Notes: generated by a model from the letters alone, not told the origin. Shown: positions 1 to 9,638, numbered from the stretch's first letter. The stretch is DNA of 64,000 nucleotides from Cecembia calidifontis (GCF_004216715.1 NZ_SGXG01000001.1:2113001-2177000); one strand, 5' to 3'. Program-made: numbers and translations.

Positions 1-516
1 GCTGATGCTTTTTTTGAGCATTATAAGAACTTGGGCTTTGAGAAGGTGTTTTATTCCGGCTTACAAAGGACAAAACAGTCCGTCCAAGGTTTTTTAAATT
101 TGGGAATTCCTCATGAAGCAGTTCCGGATTTGAATGAAATCTCTTGGGGAAGGTACGAAGGGGTGCCGATGACTCCTGAAGAAAATAAGTATTACGAGCA
201 CATGTTGGAAAGATGGGCTTCAGGAGATCTGGAATATGCAATAGAAGGAGGAGAAAGCCCGGTATTGGTTGCCAAGAGGCTCAAAAGGGGGATCGATTAT
301 ATTCTTTCCCAACCGGAGAAACTTATTTTAATTTGTATGCATGGCCGTGCAATGAGGGTTTTGTTAAGTTTATTGATGGGCTACGACCTTAGATACATGG
401 ACGTTTTCAAGCATCAAAACCTTGGGCTCTATGTTTTAAATCAGAATGATTTAGGGATTTTTAGAATTGAAAAATACAATTGTGGCGACCACCTCAGGGA
501 CTTGGTGCTGTTTTGA
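1..516 (+). CDS. Histidine phosphatase family protein, 5' partial
   Basis: Phosphatase of the phosphoglycerate-mutase-like histidine phosphatase superfamily; the substrate cannot be predicted. The frame is open to base 1, so the N-terminus with the RHG motif (the phosphorylated histidine) lies outside the window and 171 residues remain. Visible landmarks are YSGLQRTKQS near residue 18, equivalent to the family's SSxLxRAxqT block, LNEISWGRYEG near 44 with the conserved acidic/aromatic stretch, and the second-histidine block ICMHGRAMRVLL near 111. Its last 23 bases overlap the 3' end of the convergent gene at 494-916. Whether it is a CobC-, GpmB- or SixA-like enzyme cannot be told without the N-terminus. 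Confidence 0.85.
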   Translation, partial: ADAFFEHYKNLGFEKVFYSGLQRTKQSVQGFLNLGIPHEAVPDLNEISWGRYEGVPMTPEENKYYEHMLERWASGDLEYAIEGGESPVLVAKRLKRGIDYILSQPEKLILICMHGRAMRVLLSLLMGYDLRYMDVFKHQNLGLYVLNQNDLGIFRIEKYNCGDHLRDLVLF

Positions 517-916
517 GGGGTTTAGCGTTCTTTTTGGATCTGTTGTTTTTGTCCTCCAAAGAGGCTAAGAGATATTGATAGGTGTTTTTTGTCTGATCTA
601 AATCAATGATTTTCAATGCAACATCCTGTAGCGGTAATACGGTTTTATTGTTTACCCTCACAAAAAGATACCCTATCTGGCATTCATCCAGGTTTTCATA
701 AGGTACTTTTATCAATATGGCAGCATCAGAATTCCCGGAATAAGCTTTGGTTTTGAAAATGTTCATTAGGCTCATCTCAATATATTGGGGACTTGACCTT
801 AGATCTTTCAGCTCGGATTTGTCAAACAATATCAAAAAAGTCTTTTCTCCCGGGTTTTCCGCAAAGGCACCGAATACTATAAAAAAGCACGATATGTACA
901 GGAAAATCCTTTTCAT
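494..916 (-). CDS. Secreted hypothetical protein
   Basis: I do not recognise this 140-residue protein. The first 19 residues (basic MKR, then a hydrophobic stretch ending FGAFAE) look like a Sec signal peptide with cleavage after residue 19, so a periplasmic or secreted location is inferred. The mature part is mixed alpha/beta-looking and has a single Cys. The C-terminus is basic and Pro/Lys-rich (KKNAKPLKTAPSP), like a disordered tail. It is monocistronic and converges on the histidine phosphatase gene with a 23-bp overlap of the two 3' ends. The start ATG at 916 is the natural one because the signal peptide begins there. Confidence 0.6.
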   Translation of the reverse strand: MKRIFLYISCFFIVFGAFAENPGEKTFLILFDKSELKDLRSSPQYIEMSLMNIFKTKAYSGNSDAAILIKVPYENLDECQIGYLFVRVNNKTVLPLQDVALKIIDLDQTKNTYQYLLASLEDKNNRSKKNAKPLKTAPSP

Positions 917-992
917 GAATGAAATCTATGAAATAAAAACGTGAGATACAATCATTTGTTTGAAATCTCCGTGAATACATCCCAAAAAACAA

Positions 993-1017
993 AAAAACCC
1001 GGGATTTCCGGGTTTTG
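993..1017 (-). terminator. Intrinsic terminator after the zinc-ribbon gene
   Basis: On the minus strand an AAAACCCGG / CCGGGTTTT stem with a 4-base loop is followed by a run of seven T. It lies just downstream of the stop codon at 1026, so it ends the Nif3/zinc-ribbon transcript. Confidence 0.8.
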
Positions 1018-1025
1018 ATATGATT

Positions 1026-1790
1026 TTATGCTCTGCTTCTTTTTTTCTTGGTGCTATCCTCCTCAATCTCGTCTTCAACACCCGCAAAGATTCTTCCACA
1101 ATGTTCACAAACAATCAGCTTTTTCTTTTCTCTGATATCTGCCTGTCTTTGTGGAGGTACCACATTGAAACAGCCACCACAGGCACCTCTTTTCACCATC
1201 ACTACAGCAAGGCCGTTTTTAGCGTTGCTTCTGATTTTGGTGTAAGATTTGTAAAGTCTGTCTTCAATCTTTTTGATTGCCTTTTCTCTGTCAGCTTCAA
1301 GTTTGCTTTCTTCGTTTTCGCTTTCGGAGACTATGGTTTTCAATTCATCCTGCTTGTTGGCAAGATCCTTCTGTCTTTCCTTCAGTTGCTCTCTTAACTC
1401 TTCAACGTCTTTGTTTTTGATCTCGATTTTCGCCTGAGCTTCACCGATTTTCTTTTTTGAAACTTGGATTTCAAGATCTTGCAGTTCCAGTTCTTTGGTT
1501 ATGGCGTCATATTCCCTGTTGTTTCTGACGTTCATCTGCTGTTCCTGGTATTTTTTGATCAGCTTCTCGGATTCTTTGATGTTCTCTTTGAATCTTTTGA
1601 TGTCATCCTCTAGGTTCTGTATGTCCTGATTGAATTTCTCCAATCTGGTTTCATATCCTGCTATCTCATCTTCAAGGTCTTGGACTTCTTCTGGAAGGGC
1701 TCCTCTAACTTTAAAAATTGCGTCGAGTCTGGAATCTATTTTTTGAAGGTTCAGTAAAGCTTCGAGTTTTTGTGCAACTGTACTTTCCAT
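1026..1790 (-). CDS. Zinc-ribbon coiled-coil protein (C4-type zinc ribbon domain)
   Basis: A 254-residue protein with the two-part layout of the bacterial CT398-like/C4 zinc-ribbon family: a long charged heptad-rich coiled coil (about residues 8-180, Glu/Lys/Leu/Gln rich) and a C-terminal zinc ribbon formed by CGGC near 204 and CEHCG near 228. The tail is KKKRSRA. The family is thought to act as a cytoplasmic adaptor or nucleic-acid-associated protein, but no biochemical role is firmly established. Its start lies 3 bp after the stop of the Nif3 gene upstream, so the two are almost certainly co-transcribed, an arrangement common in this phylum. Confidence 0.9.
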   Translation of the reverse strand: MESTVAQKLEALLNLQKIDSRLDAIFKVRGALPEEVQDLEDEIAGYETRLEKFNQDIQNLEDDIKRFKENIKESEKLIKKYQEQQMNVRNNREYDAITKELELQDLEIQVSKKKIGEAQAKIEIKNKDVEELREQLKERQKDLANKQDELKTIVSESENEESKLEADREKAIKKIEDRLYKSYTKIRSNAKNGLAVVMVKRGACGGCFNVVPPQRQADIREKKKLIVCEHCGRIFAGVEDEIEEDSTKKKRSRA

Positions 1791-1793
1791 GTA

Positions 1794-2894
1794 CTATAGG
1801 TAAGTTATGGGATTCGTAACTACTTTTGTCAAATAGAGTGCAATATTAGTAAAATTTTGCGACAATATCTCTCCCAACAATTCTTTTGTATAAATTTCAC
1901 TTTCGTAATGCCCGATATCACACACAACTATTTGATTTTCAGCATCAAAGAATTCATGGTATTTTATATCAGAAGTAATGAATATATCGGCGCCGGCATT
2001 TTTGGCTTGAGGCAATAAAAATATTCCGGCTCCACCACATACAGCCACTTTTTGGATCGGCTTGTTCAAAAGGGCTGTGTGTTTGATTACCTGGAGCCCT
2101 AGGTTTTTCTTAATATGATGGAGAAATTCATTTTCATCCATGGCATAGGTTAATTCCCCGATCATTCCTGCTCCTACCAATTGGTTTTCATTCTCCAGCC
2201 TCTGCAGGTAATAAGCAACCTCCTCATAGGGGTGGGACTTTTTCATGAAAGAAATCACCTTTTTTTCCAAATAGCTGGGCAAAAGCACCTCAATCCTGAC
2301 TTCAGGTTCCTCGTGTGGCTTGCCTCTTTCTCCTTTGTTCGGATTTGCTTTTTCAGAAGGGATAAAGGTTCCTTTACCTTCTGCTGTAAAGCTGCAGCCT
2401 GAATATTCCCCAATTTCGCCTGCTCCTGCTTCAAATAAGGCTGAAAGTACCTGGTTTTTGGCTTCAATGGGAACAAATGTCGTAAGTTTGGACAAAATCT
2501 CTTTTTTAGGCTGAAGGATTGAAGTCTTGACCAAGCCTATTTTGTCAGCAATTTTTTTGTTCACACCATGGGCCACATGGTCCAGGTTGGTATGTATGGC
2601 ATATATGGCGACATCATTCTTGATGGCTTTGATAATGGTCCTTTCCACATAATTTTTTCCGGTCAGGCTTTTTAACCCTTTGAAGACGATGGGGTGGTGG
2701 GTAATGACCAGATTGCAGCCCAGAGAAATGGCTTCCTCAATGACGGCTTCCGTTGCATCCAGGCTACATAATATTCCTTTTACCTGGTTTTTGGGATCTC
2801 CGGTAATCAATTGGGCATTGTCATAGGATTCCTGATAGGCAGGTGGTGCAATTTTCTCTAGGTAAGAAACTATGTCACGGATCGTGTAAACCAT
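1794..2894 (-). CDS. Nif3-like dinuclear metal-centre protein
   Basis: Full-length member (366 residues) of the Nif3/YbgI/DUF34 family. These form toroidal hexamers with a two-metal site; they are often annotated GTP cyclohydrolase I type 2, but this is unproven. Metal-binding blocks are present at both ends: ITHHPIVFKG near 65 and HTNLDHVAHGVN near 100, then IKYHEFFDA near 316 and GHYESE near 331. The middle third is the PII-like insertion typical of the longer family members. First gene of a two-gene operon with the zinc-ribbon gene. It diverges from lpxK with only 41 bp between start codons, so the two promoters must be tightly packed. Confidence 0.93.
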   Translation of the reverse strand: MVYTIRDIVSYLEKIAPPAYQESYDNAQLITGDPKNQVKGILCSLDATEAVIEEAISLGCNLVITHHPIVFKGLKSLTGKNYVERTIIKAIKNDVAIYAIHTNLDHVAHGVNKKIADKIGLVKTSILQPKKEILSKLTTFVPIEAKNQVLSALFEAGAGEIGEYSGCSFTAEGKGTFIPSEKANPNKGERGKPHEEPEVRIEVLLPSYLEKKVISFMKKSHPYEEVAYYLQRLENENQLVGAGMIGELTYAMDENEFLHHIKKNLGLQVIKHTALLNKPIQKVAVCGGAGIFLLPQAKNAGADIFITSDIKYHEFFDAENQIVVCDIGHYESEIYTKELLGEILSQNFTNIALYLTKVVTNPITYL

Positions 2895-2935
2895 AAATTT
2901 TATTTTACTTTGCCCAAAATTAAGAAAAATAGCGA

Positions 2936-3976
2936 ATGCGCTGGTACGATCCTTTTTTATATCCCTTTGCCATGATCTACGGAGCTGTGACCGGCTTGCG
3001 CAACAGGATGTTTGATGCAGGGATCAAAAAAAGGGTATCTTTTGACATTCCTACAGTAGTGGTTGGCAATCTTAATGTAGGGGGCTCCGGTAAGACGCCA
3101 ATGGTCGAGCTCCTGATCGAGTACTTAAGGAATGATTTTCATTTGGCCACTTTGAGCAGAGGATATGGTCGGAAAACGAGAGGTTTTTTAATGGCGGATG
3201 AAAAACTTGGACCAGATGAACTTGGTGATGAGCCTTATCAGATATTTTCAAAATACGGGAAGTTTTTGACGGTGGCGGTGGGAGAAGACAGGGTAATGGC
3301 AATTCCTGAAATTTTATCGAGAAGACCGGACACTAATTTAATACTCCTGGATGATGCTTTTCAGCACCGCTATGTTCATGGTGATATTAATATTTTGCTC
3401 ACCACATTTCAAAAACCTTTTTTTAAAGATGAAATCTTGCCCTTGGGTACCTTGAGGGAAAGCCCAAAAGGTGCTGATAGGGCAGATTTGGTAATAGTTA
3501 CCAAAACACCTTTGGGGGTACAGGAAGAGCTGAAGGGTCAGTTTCGCGAAGCCATAGCCAAATTCACTGATGCAAAAATTGCATTTGCAGGAATAAGGTA
3601 TGGTAAGCCATTTCCGCTTTTTGATGCATCTCTTCAAGAAAAATCAAATGTGATTTTGGTTTCCGGGATAGCAAATGATCAATTGCTCTTTCAGGAGGTC
3701 TCAAAGAATTATAAAGTACTTCACCGTTTGAATTTTGGTGACCATCATCATTATACAGAAAAAGATGTGTTAAAAATCCACCGGCTTTTCAAAGAATCCG
3801 GTAATTGCATGGTACTGACAACAGAAAAGGATGCAGTCAAACTTAAAAATGAGGTATTCCAAAAATATTTGTCAGAAATTCCGATTTTTGTCCTGCCTAT
3901 CAAGGTAGAGCTTGATGAGGATATATTGCTTTGGTTGAAAAACAGGTTAATTCAAATTGTAGCAGATAAAGCATAG
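2936..3976 (+). CDS. lpxK: Tetraacyldisaccharide 4'-kinase
   Basis: Inner-membrane-associated kinase that phosphorylates the 4' position of the tetraacyldisaccharide 1-phosphate lipid A precursor, giving lipid IVA. The 346 residues match family length. The P-loop is GNLNVGGSGKTP at residues 44-55, preceded by the family's N-terminal WYDPFLYPFAMIYG membrane-anchoring helix. LLDDAFQHRYVHGD near 140 is the conserved DDxxQHR block of LpxK. It starts a same-strand run with a porin (4-bp gap) and miaE (3-bp gap), so these three are probably one transcript ending at the hairpin near 6572. Confidence 0.96.
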   Translation: MRWYDPFLYPFAMIYGAVTGLRNRMFDAGIKKRVSFDIPTVVVGNLNVGGSGKTPMVELLIEYLRNDFHLATLSRGYGRKTRGFLMADEKLGPDELGDEPYQIFSKYGKFLTVAVGEDRVMAIPEILSRRPDTNLILLDDAFQHRYVHGDINILLTTFQKPFFKDEILPLGTLRESPKGADRADLVIVTKTPLGVQEELKGQFREAIAKFTDAKIAFAGIRYGKPFPLFDASLQEKSNVILVSGIANDQLLFQEVSKNYKVLHRLNFGDHHHYTEKDVLKIHRLFKESGNCMVLTTEKDAVKLKNEVFQKYLSEIPIFVLPIKVELDEDILLWLKNRLIQIVADKA

Positions 3977-3980
3977 CTCA

Positions 3981-5951
3981 GTGAGATTAAAAGTTTCTAT
4001 TTTATTCCTCTTTTTGTTTTGGGCAGTGAATATCTGTGTCCAGGCCCAAAGGCCTAACCGGCCTCTGCCCAACCAAGGACAGCAGGTGCCTCCCGGTGCA
4101 GCCAGAGAAAGGCAGTTGGTAGAGCCTGGTCAGGAGGGACAAGCAGAACAAGAAGGACGAAGAAAGCTGATCGATGATTCTACCAAAATGGTTTTTGGAC
4201 CCAAAACTTCCCTTTACTTTTTTGAAAAGGACGTAAAGAAAAACAGGATCAAAAAATACGAGATCGATACGGTTTTAAACAACTTCCATTACTACGAGCC
4301 TGTCGCCAAATCTGGATGGATGTATCAGGACCTTGGCAATGTAGGCAGTGCTGCAATCCCCATTTTTTATGAGGCTCCCCGGATGATAGGCGTCACTTCA
4401 GGATTTCATGTATATGACCTGTATTACAATTCTTCTGATAGCATTAAATATTACGACACCAAGTCTCCCTTTAGTCAGATGAATGCTTTTTGGGGAGGAG
4501 GCAATAGGAATCTATTGGATTTGGTCTTTTCAAGAAATGTAAATTCCCGGTGGAATGTAGGTTTCAATCTCAGCACCATCCGGGCCAGAAAAACCCTCAA
4601 CCCCAATGCCAGGGATGATAATTTGACAGAGCAGAACAGCTACTCATTCCACACCAATTATCGATCTGAAAATGAAAAATATTTTCTACTGGCAAATTTT
4701 TCAAGAATGAAGCATAGGGTAAGGGAGCAGGGTGGTATTGTTCCTCCTGAAATAGACGAAAACTCTATACTTTTTGCTTATGAAGATGCCAAGGTTTGGT
4801 TGAGGAATTCTAGGGTAACCGACCTCAGACAGGAGGTACATCTATACCATGAATATGAATTGGTAAAAGGTTGGCAGATTTATCATGTATTTGATAGGAA
4901 AAAACAGGAAGTATTGTTTTTTTCAAACCTTAATACAGCGGATTCTCTATTCTTTAATTTATTTAATCCTGAAAGATTCAACGATAATGACACCACCCTC
5001 AATCTAAATACTTTCAGGGAATGGAGGAATGAGGCAGGTTTTAAAGGAGAAATAGGGCCATTGTATTACAATGCTTTTTTAAGGTTCAGGACCGGTGGCA
5101 TGTCCAGTCCTAATTTTGAATCTACCAATAGGTTCAATGAGCTATTTGTCGGTGGTGCACTCCGGGGACAGATCAATGAACAATGGAGTTTTGAAGCAGA
5201 GGGGGAATATTTGATTCCAGGAGCTTTCCGGATCAAGGGGCTTTTTGTTTCCCCCTGGTTGGAGGCATCTTACACCAAAGCTTTATACAAACCGACTTCC
5301 ATGCAGATGATGTATGCCGGCAATCACCATCAATGGGAAAATGATTTCAGTAATATAGGGTTGGATCAGATCAAAGGTGTTGTGAAGTTGGATTTTTCAA
5401 GTTGGGCTTTTAGGCCAAATTTGACCATTAATAGGGTCAATAATTTTGTGTACTTCAATGAACAACAACAGGCAAGTCAGGCCACTGGTGAAGCATTTAT
5501 GTTGATTCCAGGGGTAAAGTCTATGTTCAATCTCCGTAAAAAATTATTTTGGGAGTCCGAAGCCTATTATACCTTGCTTTCTGGGGCTGGAGCTGATAAC
5601 TTTAGAATTCCTGAATTGGTGTTGAATTCTAGGATTTATTTTGACAGTCCCATGTTCAATGAAAATCTTTTTGTCCAGATCGGTGTAGAGGGAAGGTACA
5701 GGAGTGACAACTTTGCTTTTAATTACAATCCTGCCATGCAACAGTTTTTTTTGCAGAACGAATTCAATGTTTTTGCATACCCGGTAATAGATTTCTTTTT
5801 AAATGCCAGGATCAATAGGACCAGGGTGCTTTTAAGGATGAACCATTTGAATATGAACATGCTAAGCCAGCCAGGTTATTTTGTTACGCCTTACTTTACA
5901 GGTTTGAGAAGAAGTTTGGATATAGGAATAAGCTGGCCTTTGTTTGATTGA
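3981..5951 (+). CDS. Putative outer-membrane porin (Porin_10-like)
   Basis: A 656-residue outer-membrane protein of the Bacteroidota putative porin family. A GTG start is used; residues 1-23 form a clear signal peptide ending VQAQ. A Pro/Gln/Glu-rich, probably disordered segment follows (about 24-60). The rest has alternating hydrophobic/polar stretches with many aromatic-rich, Asn-rich short segments, as expected for a beta-barrel, ending in SLDIGISWPLFD, where the aromatic near the C-terminus fits the outer-membrane assembly signal. The transported substrate is unknown. It lies between lpxK and miaE with gaps of 4 and 3 bp, suggesting co-expression of an envelope protein with lipid A synthesis. 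Confidence 0.85.
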   Translation: MRLKVSILFLFLFWAVNICVQAQRPNRPLPNQGQQVPPGAARERQLVEPGQEGQAEQEGRRKLIDDSTKMVFGPKTSLYFFEKDVKKNRIKKYEIDTVLNNFHYYEPVAKSGWMYQDLGNVGSAAIPIFYEAPRMIGVTSGFHVYDLYYNSSDSIKYYDTKSPFSQMNAFWGGGNRNLLDLVFSRNVNSRWNVGFNLSTIRARKTLNPNARDDNLTEQNSYSFHTNYRSENEKYFLLANFSRMKHRVREQGGIVPPEIDENSILFAYEDAKVWLRNSRVTDLRQEVHLYHEYELVKGWQIYHVFDRKKQEVLFFSNLNTADSLFFNLFNPERFNDNDTTLNLNTFREWRNEAGFKGEIGPLYYNAFLRFRTGGMSSPNFESTNRFNELFVGGALRGQINEQWSFEAEGEYLIPGAFRIKGLFVSPWLEASYTKALYKPTSMQMMYAGNHHQWENDFSNIGLDQIKGVVKLDFSSWAFRPNLTINRVNNFVYFNEQQQASQATGEAFMLIPGVKSMFNLRKKLFWESEAYYTLLSGAGADNFRIPELVLNSRIYFDSPMFNENLFVQIGVEGRYRSDNFAFNYNPAMQQFFLQNEFNVFAYPVIDFFLNARINRTRVLLRMNHLNMNMLSQPGYFVTPYFTGLRRSLDIGISWPLFD

Positions 5952-5954
5952 TAT

Positions 5955-6566
5955 ATGAGCTGGGAAGAAAGTACAAAACAGAAAATGCTGCACCTTCAAT
6001 TGCCCACAGATCCAAGGTGGGTAAATATCGCAGAGATGAACATTGAGGACATTTTGGTAGACCATGCCTATTGCGAACAGAAGGCGGCGTCTTCCTGTAT
6101 CTCACTGATCGTAAATTTTTTCGATTTTGAAGAAGTGGTGGATACCCTTACCCCTGTAGTAGCAGAAGAATGGGGCCATTTTGAAAGGGTTATGGAGCAC
6201 CTCAAAAAAAGGGGATACCCCTTGGGGAAACCAAGAAAAGATGAATATGTGGTCAAACTTTCCCAATTTGTGAAGAAAGGGGGAAGTAGAGCGCAACAGT
6301 TGACAGAGTACCTTTTGATGAATGCATTGATCGAGGCAAGGAGTTGCGAAAGGTTCAAGTTGCTTTCCAAGCATATCCAAGATGAGGAGCTGAAAAAATT
6401 CTATTATGAACTGATGGTTTCCGAGGCAGGTCATTATGTGAATTTTATAGAATTGGCCAGGGGCATCTATGATAAGGAAAAGGTAAATGCCCGATGGAAG
6501 GAATGGCTTGAATACGAGGCTGAGGTGTTAAAAGGACTGGAATTGAGAGGCGACAGGATGCATTGA
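5955..6566 (+). CDS. miaE: tRNA-(ms2io6A37) hydroxylase
   Basis: Ferritin-like non-haem diiron monooxygenase that hydroxylates the isopentenyl side chain of ms2i6A at tRNA position 37. All 203 residues are present. Diiron ligands are recognisable as two ExxH-type helices and two single Glu: E41 in HAYCEQKAASSC, E72/H75 in EEWGHFERVMEH, E127 in LIEARSCERF and E157/H160 in SEAGHYVNF. It starts 3 bp after the porin gene and is followed by a strong terminator. The sulphur-transferase MiaB and prenyltransferase MiaA that make its substrate are not in this window; mtaB nearby acts on a different modification (t6A). Confidence 0.95.
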   Translation: MSWEESTKQKMLHLQLPTDPRWVNIAEMNIEDILVDHAYCEQKAASSCISLIVNFFDFEEVVDTLTPVVAEEWGHFERVMEHLKKRGYPLGKPRKDEYVVKLSQFVKKGGSRAQQLTEYLLMNALIEARSCERFKLLSKHIQDEELKKFYYELMVSEAGHYVNFIELARGIYDKEKVNARWKEWLEYEAEVLKGLELRGDRMH

Positions 6567-6571
6567 TAGAT

Positions 6572-6607
6572 AGGGGAAGAGAAATTTTTATCTCTTCCCT
6601 TATTTTT
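6572..6607 (+). terminator. Intrinsic terminator of the lpxK-porin-miaE run
   Basis: GGGAAGAGA / TCTCTTCCC stem with a 7-base loop, then TTATTTTTT, 6 bp after the miaE stop codon. Confidence 0.85.
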
Positions 6608-6679
6608 TCAGAATACTTGAGTAATATTAATGTCGTTTAGGTTGATTTTTGAATTAAACCGTTCTATTTCGTACAGTTT

Positions 6680-7924
6680 ATGAATTTGGTCGAAAATATC
6701 AAGGAGGCGCTCAAATCAGTAAAGGTAAATTTGCTGAGGACTATCCTGACAGGAACCATTATAGCTATAGGAATTACATCCCTTGTAGGGATGCTTACAG
6801 CGATTGATGGTATCAAAGCACAAATTGAAGAGAGTTTCTCGGGTTTGGGGGCAAGTAATTTTGATGTGAGGTCCAAGGGAACTTCCGGGGGGGCTGCAGT
6901 ACAGGAGGGGAAATCTGAAAAAGTTTTTCCTACTTTGAAATACAGGGAGGCAGTGAAGTTTCAACAGGAGTTCAATGCTATTGCCCCATCTACTATTTTT
7001 TCAACGGTAACAGGAGCGGCGGAGGTAAAAAGGGGTTCCAAGAAAACAAACCCTAATGTAAGGGTAACCGGTGCCGATGATCTTTATTTCAATATCAAAG
7101 GAATCAAAATCGAAAAAGGCAGGAATTTTAGTGCTACTGAAATCCAATATGGCAACGGAGTTTGTATTGTTGGAACAGACGTCATTGAAACCTTATTTGG
7201 GAAAGATGAAGATCCCCTGAACGATTACATTACTGTTTTTGGCAGGAGATATACCATTGTAGGAATTCTTGAAAAGCAGGGAAGTGTAGGTGGAGGACCA
7301 GGGCCGGATAGGGCTATTTTTATTCCCATTGAAAATGCAAGCCGCTTGGACAGTTGGGGGACATTCAGGTATACGGTAACCGTCAGTGGTTCTGATCCTT
7401 TGAAACTCGATTATGAAATGGGCCAGGCCACTGGCGTAATGCGTAAAATCAGACAGGACAGGGTGGGAGAGGAAGACTCTTTTGAAATTGTCAAAAGCCG
7501 TTCTGTGGGAGAAAGTTTGGAGGAAGTGGCAGGCTATCTGAGAATTGGAGGGTTTACCATTGGATTTATTACCCTTTTGGGCGCAGCGATCGGTTTGATG
7601 AATATCATGATGGTGTCCGTCACGGAGCGAACCAGAGAGATCGGGATCAGAAAAGCCTTAGGCGCCACCCCATTAAGGATCAGGCAACAGTTTTTAATAG
7701 AAGCAATAGTTATTTGTATCATCGGAGGGATTTTTGGAGTGATTTTGGGGATCGGTATTGGTAATATTGTAGCCAATGCAATTGGTCCCGGAGGCTTCCT
7801 GATACCTTGGGTATGGATTATGGTAGCCTTTGTCATCTGTATTTTTGTAGGATTGGCATCAGGGTATTTTCCGGCAAGGAAGGCCAGTAAATTAGATCCT
7901 ATTGAGTCACTTAGATATGAATAG
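6680..7924 (+). CDS. ABC transporter permease, MacB/FtsX type
   Basis: A 414-residue permease of the MacB/LolCE/FtsX superfamily. An N-terminal transmembrane helix (about 20-42) is followed by a periplasmic MacB-type domain (about 45-270), then three C-terminal helices with the FtsX signature TERTREIGIRKALGATPLRI near 310-330. Such permeases work with a separate ATPase and often a periplasmic adaptor in efflux or lipoprotein trafficking, but no ATPase gene adjoins this one. The following GMC oxidoreductase begins immediately after its stop codon, so the two are likely co-transcribed. A second permease of the same architecture lies at 46991-48235 on the other strand. Confidence 0.88.
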   Translation: MNLVENIKEALKSVKVNLLRTILTGTIIAIGITSLVGMLTAIDGIKAQIEESFSGLGASNFDVRSKGTSGGAAVQEGKSEKVFPTLKYREAVKFQQEFNAIAPSTIFSTVTGAAEVKRGSKKTNPNVRVTGADDLYFNIKGIKIEKGRNFSATEIQYGNGVCIVGTDVIETLFGKDEDPLNDYITVFGRRYTIVGILEKQGSVGGGPGPDRAIFIPIENASRLDSWGTFRYTVTVSGSDPLKLDYEMGQATGVMRKIRQDRVGEEDSFEIVKSRSVGESLEEVAGYLRIGGFTIGFITLLGAAIGLMNIMMVSVTERTREIGIRKALGATPLRIRQQFLIEAIVICIIGGIFGVILGIGIGNIVANAIGPGGFLIPWVWIMVAFVICIFVGLASGYFPARKASKLDPIESLRYE

Positions 7925-7926
7925 TG

Positions 7927-9618
7927 ATGGATGCCCGGAATTTTGATGCCATAGTTATAGGGTCTGGGATCAGTGGAGGCTGGGCTGCAAAAGAATTGTG
8001 TGAAAAAGGTTTGAAAACCCTTGTGCTGGAGAGGGGGAGAAGTGTAATACATAAAGTTGATTATCCCACCATGCAATCCCATCCTTGGGAAATGCCGCAT
8101 AGGAATAGGATTCCATTAGCGGATAAACTTGAAAATCCTGTAGTGAACAGGTGTTATGCTTATCAGGAAGATACCGCTCATTTTTTTGTCAGGGATAAAG
8201 AACACCCTTACATTCAGGAAAAACCATTTGATTGGGTGAGAGGATATCAGGTTGGAGGAAAGTCCTTGATTTGGGCCAGGCAGACGCAGCGTTGGAGCAA
8301 ATATGATTTTGAGGGACCGGGAAGGGATGGTTTTGCAGTGGATTGGCCCATCAGGTATGAAGACTTGGCTCCTTGGTACAGTTATGTGGAACGGTTTGTT
8401 GGAATAAGTGGTAACAAAGACGGGGTGGAGACCCTTCCGGATGGTGAGTTTTTGCCTGCATGGGAAATGAATTGTGTGGAGAAAGTGATTCGTGACAGGA
8501 TCATGTCAACATTCAAAGACCGGCATGTGATGATAGGCCGATGTGCCCATCTTACCCAGCCCAAGGCCCATCATCTTCAGCAGGGGAGAGGACAGTGCTT
8601 GGCGAGAAACCAGTGTTACAGAGGCTGTCCATTTGGCGCTTATTTCAGTTCCAATTCTTCCACTTTGCCTGCTGCAGCTGCCACTGGGAATCTTACTATC
8701 AGACCGGACGCTGTGGTTCATTCCATCATTTATGATGATAAAAAGGAAAGGGTAACCGGGGTTAGGGTGATTGACCGCATTACGAAGGAAATCAGCGAAT
8801 ATTTTGCAAAAGTCATCTTCCTTAATGCTTCTACATTAAATTCCAATTTGATTTTATTGAACAGTCAATCCAAAAGATTCCCAAATGGTCTTGGGAATGA
8901 CAATGGTTTGTTGGGGAAGTATATCGCCTTTCATAACTATAGGGGGAATATCTTAGCCAATTTTGAGGGCTATGAGGATAAGTATTATTTTGGCAGAAGA
9001 CCAACTGCTGTCATGATGCCCAATTTCAGGAATGTCAAGAAGCAGGAAATGGATTTTTTAAGGGGATACATGACCTTTTATTCTGCGGGCAGAGCAGGTT
9101 GGGGGAACAGTCCACAGGAGTCCTTCGGGCCTGGATTTAAAGAAAAGAATTCCCTTCCAGGATACTGGCATGTTTTTATGATGATGCAGGGGGAGACAAT
9201 TCCCAAAATTGATAATTATGTAAGCCTAAGTGCCTCTGAAAAGGATGAATGGGGAATGCCACTCCTCAAAATCAACGTGGATTATGATGATAACGATGAA
9301 AAGATACTGAAAGATTTTTTTGAACAGGGCACGGAAATGTTGGAAAAATCAGGCTGCACTAACATTCGTAAATCAGACAGCAAACAGGCTCCGGGTTTGG
9401 ATATTCATGAAATGGGGGGTGTGAGAATGGGACGGAACCCCCAAACGTCATTACTTAATGGTTGGAATCAGATGCATTTGTGCAAAAATGTTTTTGTGAC
9501 AGATGGGGCCTGTATGACTTCTACAGGCACACAAAACCCATCCATTACTTACATGGCTTTGACTGCAAGGGCAGTGGATTATGCGGTAAGCCAATTAAAA
9601 AGAGGGGAAATTTATTAA
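7927..9618 (+). CDS. GMC family FAD-dependent oxidoreductase
   Basis: A 563-residue flavoprotein of the glucose-methanol-choline family. The FAD-binding Rossmann motif GSGISGGWAAKELCEKG lies near residue 11. A Cys-containing segment RNQCYRGCPFGAYF is near 228. The C-terminal GMC domain has HEMGGVRMG near 497 (substrate-side His) and the FAD-contacting GTQNPSITYMALTARA near 537. The family oxidises sugars or alcohols; this sequence resembles the large subunit of periplasmic gluconate/glucose dehydrogenases, but the usual small subunit-3 gene is not beside it and no Tat signal is obvious. The ATG at 7927 is chosen; an overlapping GTG at 7924 is also possible. It directly follows the permease stop codon. 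Confidence 0.88.
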   Translation: MDARNFDAIVIGSGISGGWAAKELCEKGLKTLVLERGRSVIHKVDYPTMQSHPWEMPHRNRIPLADKLENPVVNRCYAYQEDTAHFFVRDKEHPYIQEKPFDWVRGYQVGGKSLIWARQTQRWSKYDFEGPGRDGFAVDWPIRYEDLAPWYSYVERFVGISGNKDGVETLPDGEFLPAWEMNCVEKVIRDRIMSTFKDRHVMIGRCAHLTQPKAHHLQQGRGQCLARNQCYRGCPFGAYFSSNSSTLPAAAATGNLTIRPDAVVHSIIYDDKKERVTGVRVIDRITKEISEYFAKVIFLNASTLNSNLILLNSQSKRFPNGLGNDNGLLGKYIAFHNYRGNILANFEGYEDKYYFGRRPTAVMMPNFRNVKKQEMDFLRGYMTFYSAGRAGWGNSPQESFGPGFKEKNSLPGYWHVFMMMQGETIPKIDNYVSLSASEKDEWGMPLLKINVDYDDNDEKILKDFFEQGTEMLEKSGCTNIRKSDSKQAPGLDIHEMGGVRMGRNPQTSLLNGWNQMHLCKNVFVTDGACMTSTGTQNPSITYMALTARAVDYAVSQLKRGEIY

Positions 9619-9638
9619 CCTTCCCGGAATAGGGTGTT